A stretch of 64,000 nucleotides of DNA from Gemmatimonadaceae bacterium (lineage in GTDB: Bacteria; Gemmatimonadota; Gemmatimonadetes; Gemmatimonadales; Gemmatimonadaceae), in assembly GCA_035533015.1 (NCBI GenBank), contig DATLUQ010000029.1, positions 62,001 through 126,000 of the forward strand, read 5' to 3'. This document shows positions 1 through 7,755 of this stretch, piece by piece. Position 1 is the first letter of the stretch; each line of letters opens with the position of its first letter. A program made the position numbers and the translations under genes. Under the pieces are notes generated by a model that was not told the origin of the DNA, did no database searches, and worked only from the letters and a program-made list of their open reading frames with translations.

Positions 1-175
1 GATGATGTTCGAATACCTGGGATGGACCGAGGTCGCCCGGATGATCGTGCGGGGCCTCGAGAATGCCATCGCGGCCAAGCACGTAACGTACGACCTGGCC
101 CGCCAGATGCCGGGCGCAGTGGAGGTCTCCACGTCGGCGTTCGGCGACCAGATCATCAAGGGCATGACCACCTGA
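1..175 (+). CDS. icd: Isocitrate dehydrogenase (NADP), C-terminal fragment
   Basis: The last 57 codons of a gene cut by the left window edge; the frame begins at base 2. The visible peptide includes LGWTEVARMIVRGLENAIAA, VTYDLARQM and a final FGDQIIKGM, which line up with the C-terminus of E. coli-type NADP isocitrate dehydrogenase (LGWTEAADLIVKGM... VTYDFERLM... FGDAIIENM). The enzyme oxidatively decarboxylates isocitrate to 2-oxoglutarate in the TCA cycle. The active site lies outside the window, so cofactor use is inferred from this short match only. Confidence 0.85.
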   Translation, partial: MMFEYLGWTEVARMIVRGLENAIAAKHVTYDLARQMPGAVEVSTSAFGDQIIKGMTT

Positions 176-217
176 ACGGCCGGCCTGGACCTATCACCAT
201 ACACTCATATCCACCCC

Positions 218-1696
218 ATGGCCATTCCGATCGCAGCGCGTGCCGCCGAGTTTGGCACGCTCGACACGCCGCTCCTCGCCATCGCACTCGGCGCCGGTGA
301 TGCGCTCCCGCCCGCGCTCGCCCCTGTGGACGCGGCCACCCTCGGCGCGATCGGCCGCGCCCTCGCATCGCGTGACTTCCGCGGCGGCCGCGATGAAGTC
401 CTCACGCTCGCCGGCGGCGCGCAAGGCATCCGCCGCGTGCTGCTCGTGGGCACGGGAAAGCCGACGCGGCGCACCGACGCGCTGCGCCGGGCCGCCACGC
501 TGGCGGCCCGAAACGCGGCCCGGCTGGGCACCGGCGCCATCGCCTTCTACGCCGGTCCACTCACCGCCGCCGAGTCCGAAGCCGTGACCGTGGGGCTCAT
601 CGCCGGCGGGTGGCGCTACGACGACGTCAAGACGCCGCCGCCGGCCGATGAACGGCGCGCCGCGCTGGCGGCCGGCACCGTCCTCGCTCCCGACCTTGCG
701 GCCGCCGAGCGCGGCGTCGTGACCGGAACGGCGATCGGCGAGGGCCAGTCGCTGGCCCGCACGCTCGGTATGATGCCGGGCAATCTCTGCACGCCTGATT
801 TCCTCGCCGACACGGCGCGTGACATCGCCAAGCGACACGGCTTGCCGTGCACGGTGCTCGGCCGCGCCGACATGGAAAAGGAGGGGATGGGGTCGTTCCT
901 GGCCGTGGCCCAGGGTACGCCGCAGGACCCCAAGCTCATCGCGCTCGAATACCGGAAGGGCCCCAAGAACGGCAAACCGGTGGTGCTCGTCGGCAAGGGA
1001 CTGTGCTTCGACTCGGGCGGTATCTCCATCAAGCCGGCCGCGAGCATGGAATGGATGAAGTACGACATGTGCGGGGCAGCCGGCGTGCTGGGCGCCATGG
1101 AGGCGATCGCCCGCCTGGGGCTCGCCGTGAACGTGGTTGGCCTCGTGGGCTCCACCACCAACATGGTCTCGGCCACGGCGGTCAAGCCGGGCGACGTGGT
1201 GAAGAGCCACCTGGGCAAGTACATCGAGATCATCAACACCGACGCCGAGGGGCGGCTCGTGCTGGCTGACGTCCTGTCGTACGCCCGCCGCTACGAACCG
1301 ACGGCCGTGATCGACGCGGCCACGCTCACCGGTGCCTGCGTGATCGCGCTTGGACACAGCGCCACGGCCGTGCTCGGCACCGACCGACAGCTCGTGCAGG
1401 AAGTGCTCGACGCCGGCGACCGGTCGGGCGAACGCGGCTGGGAGTTGCCGCTGTGGGACGATTACAAGCCGCTCATCAAGTCCGAAGTGGCCGATATCAA
1501 GAACGTCGGCGGCCGCGCGGCGGGAACGATCACGGCCGCGCTGTTCCTGGCTGAATTCGCCGAGGCGTTCCCGTGGGTTCACCTCGACATCGCCGGCACC
1601 GCGTATAGTGAGACCGATCTGGTGACCATCCCCAGCGGCCCCACGGGCGTACCGGTGGGCATCTTCGTCGAGTTCGTGCGGGGGCGGGCGAGCTGA
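218..1696 (+). CDS. pepA: Leucyl (cytosol) aminopeptidase, M17 family
   Basis: A 492-residue protein of the usual PepA length. The C-terminal catalytic half carries the two-metal signature: VGKGLCFDSGGISIK at about residues 258-272 (catalytic Lys and metal Asp) and NTDAEGRL at about 340-347 (the M17 hallmark with metal Asp and Glu and the nearby Arg). The N-terminal third is the variable macro-like domain. It should remove N-terminal residues from peptides in the cytoplasm, using Zn or Mn. The ATG at 218 follows a 42-base gap after icd. The stop at 1694-1696 may overlap the start of the outer-membrane protein gene that follows. Confidence 0.96.
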   Translation: MAIPIAARAAEFGTLDTPLLAIALGAGDALPPALAPVDAATLGAIGRALASRDFRGGRDEVLTLAGGAQGIRRVLLVGTGKPTRRTDALRRAATLAARNAARLGTGAIAFYAGPLTAAESEAVTVGLIAGGWRYDDVKTPPPADERRAALAAGTVLAPDLAAAERGVVTGTAIGEGQSLARTLGMMPGNLCTPDFLADTARDIAKRHGLPCTVLGRADMEKEGMGSFLAVAQGTPQDPKLIALEYRKGPKNGKPVVLVGKGLCFDSGGISIKPAASMEWMKYDMCGAAGVLGAMEAIARLGLAVNVVGLVGSTTNMVSATAVKPGDVVKSHLGKYIEIINTDAEGRLVLADVLSYARRYEPTAVIDAATLTGACVIALGHSATAVLGTDRQLVQEVLDAGDRSGERGWELPLWDDYKPLIKSEVADIKNVGGRAAGTITAALFLAEFAEAFPWVHLDIAGTAYSETDLVTIPSGPTGVPVGIFVEFVRGRAS

Positions 1697-3738
1697 CGCG
1701 TTCACTGGTCCGCGCCCTCTGGTGTGCCGGCCTCGGCCTCCTGGTCGGGGCCGCTTTGCCTTCGGCGGCCCGCGCCCAGGGGCGGGACACGGTCGTCAAG
1801 CGCGACACGTTGGTCAGGCGCGATACCTCGGCCAAACGCGACACGCTGGTGAAAACGGACTCCGCGGCCAGAGCGGCGGCCCGCGTGCCTGGCAACACCG
1901 TGCCACCAGCGGACACGACGGTGCGGGCCGACACCGCTCCGCCGCACATACCGCTGCCCGTCGATACGGTGCGGCGCGACACGATCAAGGCACCGTTGGC
2001 CCACGCCGAACTGCCGCAGACCGCGGATCCCACGGGCAGCTATCACCTCGACCGGGACGAGATCTTCGCCACCGGTGCCCAGAACGTGGGCGATCTGCTC
2101 GACCGGCTGCCCGGCGTCACGCAACTGCGCGCCGGATGGATGGCCGCGCCCATGACGGCGACGTACCTCGGCGACGCGGCGCGGGTGCGCGTGTTCCTGG
2201 ACGGGGTGGAATACCAGTCCTTCGATCCCCATGCCGGCGGCTCCCTCGACTACAGCCAGATCCCGCTCTGGCCCATCGAGGCGGTCACCGTCGAGCGGTC
2301 GGCGAGCGAAGTCCGGGTGTACATGAACACCTGGGAAGTGGACCGCACCACGCCGTACACGCGCACCGACATCACCACCGGCGACCATCAGACCAACCTC
2401 TACCGCGGGTTCTTCGGGCGCCGGTTCAAGCACGGGGAGTCGCTGCAGTTCGGGGTGGAACAGTACGGAACGGCTCCCGAACCGCAGGGAGCCACCAGCG
2501 ATCAGCTTTCGCTTATGGGACGAGTCGGCTGGGCCCATGGTCCGTTCAGCGTGGACGCGTTCATGCTCCAGGTGCGCACCCATCGAGGAACGATCACCGA
2601 CCCGTACAGCCTCGACTCGCTCGATCAGTTGGATGCGACGCGGCGTGATGCGTATCTGCGGTTCGGGGTCGGGAGTCCGGACCGGGGCCCCTGGTTGCAG
2701 GCCATCGCCGCGACGACGCGCTACCAGTTCGCCGGCGGAGCGACGACGGTGCCCACGATCATCGACTCCACCAAGGCGGCCGGCGACACGACGGTGTCCG
2801 GCGCCCAGTACCTGCTGACCGGCGGATTCACGCGGTGGGGGGTGCGGGTGAGCGGGGCCGCCCGCTATTTCGCGTCGTTCAATCGCGCGTTCGTGGCTCA
2901 GGACAGCGCGCACGACACGACGACCGTCCAGGGATCCCCGGCCGCCGATTCGTCCGGGGCGCCTTCCGTGAAACCCTGTTGCTGGCGCCACGGACTGTTC
3001 GTGCCGAGCGTGCGGGCCGACTTCAATCTGTGGAAGTTCTCGGTGTCGGCGTTCGCCGAGGGGCAGGGACCCGATTCCGTGTCGCGCCGCGAGGCGAACG
3101 CCGTGTTCGCTCCGTTCAGCTTTCTCCGGTTTGCGGGAGCGGTGGGCTCGGAGCGAGATGCCCGAACTCCGGACAGCCTCCTCACGCCGGGCTACCGGCG
3201 CCTCGAAGCCGGCCTCCGCATCCACGACCTCTGGCTGGGCGGCGGCACCATCATGCGAGGCGCGGTGATGCTGGCGGCCCCGGCGCTGGTCAACGATTCC
3301 CTCACCCGGGTGAGCGAACCGTCGGCCACGGCCACGTTCATTTCGGTCCGGGGGCGGATCTGGAGGGGCATCAACGCCGACGCTTTTGCGCTCAAGTGGA
3401 ACGACAGCACGGGGTTCTACCGTCCGCAGTACCAGACCCGGGCCCAGTTGTACATCAGTACATCGCTCCTCGACCGGTTCCCGGACAACTCATTCCATAT
3501 TTTCTTCGGCGCCACCCACGAGTACCAGTCTGCGACGTACTTTCCCGTCGGCGCCGCCGGAGTGGAGCGGCTGCCGGGCTACCGGACGATCGGGGCTCAA
3601 CTCGAAATCCGCATCGAACGGGCGGTACTGTCGTACCGGTTCACCAACGCGCTCGGGGAGAAATACCAAACGGTGCCCGGGTTCCAGATGCCACGGCAGT
3701 CTTCGGTGTACGGCATACGTTGGTACTTCTGGAATTGA
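1693..3738 (+). CDS. TonB-dependent receptor plug-domain outer-membrane protein, short barrel
   Basis: From the first standard start (TTG 1756) the protein has 660 residues but begins inside a signal peptide. Extending in frame to CTG 1693 restores a full one: a basic start (TRSLVRAL), a hydrophobic core (WCAGLGLLVGAAL) and PSAARA-Q as cleavage site. The CTG overlaps the pepA stop (CTGA), as at many junctions here. A periplasmic linker of D-T-x-V-K/R repeats follows, then a plug domain (VGDLLDRLPGV, VRVFLDGVEY, IPLWPIEAVTVERS). About 470 residues of alternating barrel-like strands end in IRWYFWN, with the aromatic C-terminus expected of an outer-membrane protein. The barrel is shorter than that of classical 22-strand receptors. 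No TonB box is obvious and the substrate is unknown. Confidence 0.8.
   Translation: MTRSLVRALWCAGLGLLVGAALPSAARAQGRDTVVKRDTLVRRDTSAKRDTLVKTDSAARAAARVPGNTVPPADTTVRADTAPPHIPLPVDTVRRDTIKAPLAHAELPQTADPTGSYHLDRDEIFATGAQNVGDLLDRLPGVTQLRAGWMAAPMTATYLGDAARVRVFLDGVEYQSFDPHAGGSLDYSQIPLWPIEAVTVERSASEVRVYMNTWEVDRTTPYTRTDITTGDHQTNLYRGFFGRRFKHGESLQFGVEQYGTAPEPQGATSDQLSLMGRVGWAHGPFSVDAFMLQVRTHRGTITDPYSLDSLDQLDATRRDAYLRFGVGSPDRGPWLQAIAATTRYQFAGGATTVPTIIDSTKAAGDTTVSGAQYLLTGGFTRWGVRVSGAARYFASFNRAFVAQDSAHDTTTVQGSPAADSSGAPSVKPCCWRHGLFVPSVRADFNLWKFSVSAFAEGQGPDSVSRREANAVFAPFSFLRFAGAVGSERDARTPDSLLTPGYRRLEAGLRIHDLWLGGGTIMRGAVMLAAPALVNDSLTRVSEPSATATFISVRGRIWRGINADAFALKWNDSTGFYRPQYQTRAQLYISTSLLDRFPDNSFHIFFGATHEYQSATYFPVGAAGVERLPGYRTIGAQLEIRIERAVLSYRFTNALGEKYQTVPGFQMPRQSSVYGIRWYFWN
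1786..1875 (+). repeat. In-gene six-residue repeat, five copies
   Basis: Five consecutive degenerate hexapeptide units read DTVVKR, DTLVRR, DTSAKR, DTLVKT and DSAARA, directly after the predicted signal peptide cleavage site. The repeat is clear in protein and visible in DNA (recurring cgcgacac). It probably forms a charged, flexible periplasmic linker ahead of the plug domain. Confidence 0.7.
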
Positions 3739-3763
3739 CAAGGTCGTTGTGGTGCCGTAACTT
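3735..3763 (+). promoter_or_regulatory. Sigma-70-type promoter for yicC-gmk-rpoZ
   Basis: A consensus -35 TTGACA (3735-3740) is followed after 17 bases by TAACTT (3758-3763). The -35 contains the TGA stop of the upstream gene. The predicted start of transcription, near 3770, is only about 6 bases before the yicC ATG. Confidence 0.65.
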
Positions 3764-3775
3764 ACGAGTCTGTCC

Positions 3776-4657
3776 ATGATTCGGAGCATGACGGGATTCG
3801 GCACCGCCGACGGCGCGGTGGGCGGCGCACGGGTCACCGTGGAACTGCGCTCGGTCAACCACCGGTTTTTCAATCCCAGCATCAAACTGCCGGGTGCCAT
3901 GGCGCGATGGGAAGGCGAGGTGCGGGAGGCGGTGCGCCGCGGTATCGGCCGCGGCGCGGTGACCGTCACGGCGCGCGTGGAGGCCGCGGCGTCCGCGAGC
4001 GCGGCGATCGACGAACAGCGGTTCGGAGCATACGTGGCGCGGTTGCGCGAGTTGCAGCAGCGGCACGGACTGCCACCGGAGTCGCTCGACGTGGCGGCGG
4101 TGCTGCGCCTGCCCGACGTGGTGGTGAGCGGTAGCGCCGAGCCGGCGGTGGAAGGCACGGCCGACGAGTTGGTGGACGTGGTGGACCGGGCCGTGGCGGC
4201 GCTCACGGCCATGCGGGAGGCAGAGGGCGCTCGGCTGGCAGTCTACCTCGACGAGCGGCTGGCGATCGTGGAGGGGGCACTGACGCGCATCGGTGCGCGC
4301 GCGCCGGAGCGTGTGGTGGAGCAGCGCGATCGCCTGCGGGCGTCGGTCCAGGAGTTGGCCGGCGGCGTGGCGCTCGACGAGGGTCGGCTGGAGCAGGAGA
4401 TCGCGCTCCTCGCCGATCGGCTGGACGTGAGTGAGGAGATGTCGCGGTTCCGCGCCCACGTGGCGGCATTCCGCGACACGATTCGCGGCGCGAGCGGTGA
4501 CGGGGTGGGCAAACGGCTGGGGTTTCTTCTGCAGGAAATGCTCCGCGAGGCGAACACCACGGGGAGCAAGGGGAACGATGCGGTGGTGGTGACCGACGTG
4601 GTGCTGATCAAGGAAGAGTTGGAACGGATTCGCGAGCAGGTCGAGAATCTCGAATGA
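3776..4657 (+). CDS. yicC: YicC/YloC family endoribonuclease
   Basis: A 293-residue protein with the family N-terminus MIRSMTGFG and LRSVNHRFF (YicC-like N domain, about residues 1-155). The C-terminal DUF1732 domain has KRLGFLLQEMLREANTTGSK and ends in IREQVENLE. Family members are RNases; E. coli YicC affects stability of certain small RNAs. It sits immediately upstream of gmk with a 4-base ATGA overlap, a very common pairing in bacteria. There is almost no leader and no clear Shine-Dalgarno sequence before the ATG. Family assignment is firm; the cellular RNA target is not known. Confidence 0.93.
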   Translation: MIRSMTGFGTADGAVGGARVTVELRSVNHRFFNPSIKLPGAMARWEGEVREAVRRGIGRGAVTVTARVEAAASASAAIDEQRFGAYVARLRELQQRHGLPPESLDVAAVLRLPDVVVSGSAEPAVEGTADELVDVVDRAVAALTAMREAEGARLAVYLDERLAIVEGALTRIGARAPERVVEQRDRLRASVQELAGGVALDEGRLEQEIALLADRLDVSEEMSRFRAHVAAFRDTIRGASGDGVGKRLGFLLQEMLREANTTGSKGNDAVVVTDVVLIKEELERIREQVENLE

Positions 4658-5295
4658 GTAATTTTCCCGTCATCCTGTCGGCCCCGTCGGGCGGCGGGAA
4701 GACGACGATCGCCCGGACGCTGCTGGCCCGCCGGCCGGACCTGGGATACTCGGTGTCGTGTACGACGCGGAGCCCGCGGGCTGGTGAAGTGAATGGACGG
4801 GACTATTACTTCTTGTCGCGCCGGGAATTCATCGACCGACAGGGGCACGGGGATTTCGCGGAGTCGGCGGAAGTGCACGGGAACCTCTACGGCACCCTGC
4901 AGGCGGAAGTGGATCGAGTGTTGCAAGCCGGCAAGCACGTGATCATGGACATCGACGTTCAGGGGGCGCTGCAGTTCCGGCGCGTCTTCCCACAATCGGT
5001 GACCGTGTTCGTGTTGCCGCCGTCCGGCGAGGTGCTGTTGCAGCGACTGCGGGAGCGCGATACGGAAAGCGGCGCCCAGATGGTGGCGCGGCTGCACTCC
5101 GCGCTCCAGGAATTGCAGGCGGTGGATGAGTATCAGTACGTGGTGGTGAACGATGATCTCGGCACGGCGGTAGATCTGGTGTCGTCGATCATCGATGCGG
5201 AAGTGGCCAGTCGCGATCGCGTGGCGAACCTGCGGCATCAGGTCACGCAGTTGATCGACCGGTTGGAGCGGGAAATCGAGAACCATTCTCTCTGA
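4654..5295 (+). CDS. gmk: Guanylate kinase
   Basis: A 213-residue protein with a P-loop at residues 10-18 (APSGGGKTT), the GMP-binding stretch SCTTRSPRAGEVNGRDYYF, and the lid/base region DIDVQGALQFRR. It phosphorylates GMP to GDP with ATP. Length and motifs are typical; the usual GA/SGKS variant of the P-loop is GGGKTT here. It starts inside the yicC stop (ATGA) and is followed 13 bases later by rpoZ, the same order as in many Proteobacteria and Firmicutes. Confidence 0.97.
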   Translation: MSNFPVILSAPSGGGKTTIARTLLARRPDLGYSVSCTTRSPRAGEVNGRDYYFLSRREFIDRQGHGDFAESAEVHGNLYGTLQAEVDRVLQAGKHVIMDIDVQGALQFRRVFPQSVTVFVLPPSGEVLLQRLRERDTESGAQMVARLHSALQELQAVDEYQYVVVNDDLGTAVDLVSSIIDAEVASRDRVANLRHQVTQLIDRLEREIENHSL

Positions 5296-5308
5296 ACAGG
5301 GCCGTCTA

Positions 5309-5518
5309 ATGCGAGTGTTCACACCCAGGGAAGTCGCGCAGCATGCCGCCAACAAGTATCTCGGCGTGCTCGTGGCATCGAAGTACGCGCGCGTCCTCAA
5401 CGAGTTCCCGCGCGACCGTTCCGCGATGGGCGAGAAGAAGCTCACCACGCGCGCCATGGAAGAGCTGTCCAGCGGAAAGCTCGTCTATCGCGTCGTGCCG
5501 CGGCGCCGCGGCGAGTAG
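5309..5518 (+). CDS. rpoZ: RNA polymerase omega subunit
   Basis: A 69-residue protein. The core shows NKYLGVLVASKYARVLNE, KKLTTRAMEELSSGKLVYR and a basic tail RRRGE, matching the RpoZ helix that ends in the AL.EL..GK..Y signature. It helps assemble the beta-prime subunit of RNA polymerase. Its place between gmk and coaBC is the common bacterial arrangement. It overlaps the first codons of a longer reading frame that belongs to coaBC; the true coaBC start is downstream of the rpoZ stop. Confidence 0.9.
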   Translation: MRVFTPREVAQHAANKYLGVLVASKYARVLNEFPRDRSAMGEKKLTTRAMEELSSGKLVYRVVPRRRGE

Positions 5519-5564
5519 CCGCGCCCAGCCATCGCGGGCACACGCCCGCCTCGCTTCGAGTCGC

Positions 5565-6785
5565 ATGAGTCTCGCGTCCCCTCGGCCCTACGCGTCGCGC
5601 CGCGTTCTGCTCGGCGTCACCGGCGGAATCGCCAGCTATAAGTCCGCCTGGGTGGCGCGTTTGCTCACCAAGGCGGGCGTCGAGGTGGACGTGGTGATGA
5701 CCCGCGCCGCCACCGAATTCGTGGGGCCGGTTACGTTCGAAGCCCTCACCGGCCGGCCCGTGCATACCGAGCTGTTCGACCCCGGCCACGCCCTCGAACA
5801 CATCACCCTCGCCCGCCAAGCCCACGCAATCGTCGTCGCGCCGGCGACGGCCGACTTCCTGGCGCGCGCCGCCTCGGGACAGGCCGACGACCTCCTCACC
5901 GCCTGCCTCCTTGCCGCCACGTGCCCGGTGCTGCTCGTGCCGGCCATGAACGACCGCATGTGGGCACACCCGCAAACCCAGCGCAACGTGCGGCACCTGG
6001 CGGAACTCGGCTACCACGTCCTGCCGCCGGACGAGGGCCTGCTCGCGGTGGGCGAGGGCAGCGGCCCGGGGCGTATGCCGGAACCCGAGACGATCGTCGC
6101 ACACGTGGGGCGCCTGCTCGAGACGCGCGGGCCACTCACCGGCAAGCGCGTAGTGGTCACCGCCGGACCGACTCGCGAGGCGATCGACCCGGTGCGATTC
6201 ATCTCCAACCACAGCAGCGGCAAGATGGGCGTGGCCGTCGCCGCAGCCGCCTGGCGGCGCGGGGCCGACGTGGAATTGATCGCCGGGCCGCTGTTGGTCG
6301 AGCCTCCCGTGGGCCCGCGGGTCACCCACGTGGAGACCACGGCCGAAATGGCCGACGCGGTGCGGCGTGCGCTGGGAGCCGCCGACGCGCTGGTGATGGC
6401 GGCGGCGCCCGCCGACTTCACCCCGGCGCACGTGGCGACGTCCAAGATCAAGAAGGGCGCCACGGCGCCGACGCTCACCCTCGATTTCACGGTGGACATT
6501 CTGGTCTCGACGCGCAGCGCGCGCCGGCCGGGGAGCGTGATCGTCGGATTCGCCCTCGAAACGAACGACGTGCTCGCACACGCACGCGCGAAACTCGACG
6601 ACAAGGAACTCGACCTGATCGTCGTCAACGACGCCACCGAGCCGGGCGCGGGGTTCGGCGTGGACACGAACCGGGTCACGCTGCTCGATCGCGCGGGTGG
6701 AGAGACCCGCCTCGACCTCATGCTCAAGACCCAAGTGGCCGAGGCCATCCTGGACCGCGTAGAGGGAATGCTCGGTGGACGCTAG
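5565..6785 (+). CDS. coaBC: Bifunctional phosphopantothenoylcysteine decarboxylase / phosphopantothenate-cysteine ligase
   Basis: 406 residues from the ATG at 5565. An N-terminal flavoprotein decarboxylase half has GVTGGIASYKSAW and PAMNDRMWAHPQTQRN (the Cys-active-site flavodoxin fold, CoaC). A C-terminal ligase half has VVTAGPTREAIDPVRFISN, NHSSGKMG and AAAPADF (CoaB). Together they convert 4-phosphopantothenate to 4-phosphopantetheine in CoA synthesis. The reading frame is open upstream into rpoZ, but the homologous protein starts at MSLASPRPYASRRVLLGV. It overlaps the following glycosylase gene by 11 bases. Confidence 0.95.
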   Translation: MSLASPRPYASRRVLLGVTGGIASYKSAWVARLLTKAGVEVDVVMTRAATEFVGPVTFEALTGRPVHTELFDPGHALEHITLARQAHAIVVAPATADFLARAASGQADDLLTACLLAATCPVLLVPAMNDRMWAHPQTQRNVRHLAELGYHVLPPDEGLLAVGEGSGPGRMPEPETIVAHVGRLLETRGPLTGKRVVVTAGPTREAIDPVRFISNHSSGKMGVAVAAAAWRRGADVELIAGPLLVEPPVGPRVTHVETTAEMADAVRRALGAADALVMAAAPADFTPAHVATSKIKKGATAPTLTLDFTVDILVSTRSARRPGSVIVGFALETNDVLAHARAKLDDKELDLIVVNDATEPGAGFGVDTNRVTLLDRAGGETRLDLMLKTQVAEAILDRVEGMLGGR

Positions 6786-7755
6786 GGAGCAACTGCGACG
6801 GTACCTGGAGCAGCGCCGAGAGATGGGCGAGTCGGAACTCGTGCTCGATAATCTCTCGGTGGAGGACGCCCTGCGTCTGCTCGGCGCCGGGAACCCGGTC
6901 CCGGGGGGCAGCGCCGACTGGCGCGCCACGCTCAAGCAGGCGGGCGCGACCCCTGGCGATGCGGCCCCGGTCAAGCCTCCGCCGCGCCAAACACAGCCGC
7001 CCGCCCGCGAGCACGAGCCGGCCCCCGAGGCGCGGAACGCGCCGGCCGTCGATCCGATGCGCAAACGCGGGGCCTTCGAGCCGCCGCGGGCCCAACCCCA
7101 GTCGACGGCAGCCCCCACCGGCGCTCCGCCCAATGGACTCGTCGTGGGGAATAGTTCGCGCGAACTATTCGGCGCCCAGCAGCAGCCGCAGTACGGCACG
7201 TTGGATGAGATCGCCAGAGCGGTGAGTTCCTGTACCAAGTGCGCGCTCCACAAGGGGGCGCGAAACGCGGTGCCCGGTGAAGGCAGCCCGAATGCCGCCC
7301 TCATGTGCGTGGGGGAGGCGCCGGGCGCCACCGAGGACGAGACCGGGAGGCCCTTCGTGGGGCAGGCAGGCCAACTCCTCACCAAGATCCTTGCCGCGAT
7401 CGACCTGAAGCGCGAGGATGTGTTCATCGGCAACGTGCTCAAACACCGCCCGCCCGGCAACCGCAACCCGTTGCCGGACGAAGTCCGGGCCTGCAGCCCG
7501 TATCTGATCCGTCAGATCGAGTTGATCCGGCCCAAGGTCATCCTGGCGCTGGGTACGTTCGCCGCGCAGACGTTGCTCGAAACGAAACTCACGATTGGGA
7601 AGCTCCGGGGACAGGTGCACCGATACTATGGCGTGCCACTGATCGTCACCTATCATCCGGCCGCCCTGCTCCGAAACCCCTCTTGGAAGCGCCCTACCTG
7701 GGAAGATGTCCAGCTTGCCCGCCGAATACTCGACGACACCATCGCCCGTGGGTGA
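6775..7755 (+). CDS. Uracil-DNA glycosylase, family 4-like, with N-terminal extension
   Basis: 326 residues from GTG 6775. Residues 1-38 are helical (REQLRRYLEQRREMGESELV); 40-135 are Pro/Ala-rich linker; the glycosylase domain begins near 140. Motif 1 is GEAPGATEDETGRPF and motif 2 is YHPAALLRNPSWKR, both typical of family 4 (thermophile-type) enzymes that excise uracil from DNA. The iron-sulfur ligands are C153, C156 and C240, but the expected third Cys (usually KCRPPGNR) is H224 (KHRPPGNR). The spacing to C240 is kept. The KHRPP motif is distinct from the UdgX KRRIH-type signature. The gene lies between coaBC and dnaB and overlaps both. Confidence 0.9.
   Translation: MDAREQLRRYLEQRREMGESELVLDNLSVEDALRLLGAGNPVPGGSADWRATLKQAGATPGDAAPVKPPPRQTQPPAREHEPAPEARNAPAVDPMRKRGAFEPPRAQPQSTAAPTGAPPNGLVVGNSSRELFGAQQQPQYGTLDEIARAVSSCTKCALHKGARNAVPGEGSPNAALMCVGEAPGATEDETGRPFVGQAGQLLTKILAAIDLKREDVFIGNVLKHRPPGNRNPLPDEVRACSPYLIRQIELIRPKVILALGTFAAQTLLETKLTIGKLRGQVHRYYGVPLIVTYHPAALLRNPSWKRPTWEDVQLARRILDDTIARG

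Noticed and set aside
194-1705. A 503-codon open frame antisense to pepA
   Set aside because: Length almost equals pepA, but the peptide has no family features; pepA carries the M17 signature.
5442-7466. A 674-codon open frame on the minus strand
   Set aside because: Antisense to coaBC and the uracil-DNA glycosylase, both with full catalytic motifs; composition of a shadow frame.
6775-7755. The glycosylase as UdgX (uracil-cross-linking)
   Set aside because: The UdgX signature with its reactive His loop (KRRIH) is absent; the final motif is the normal family 4 HPAALLRNP, and the KHRPP His is at a cluster position instead.
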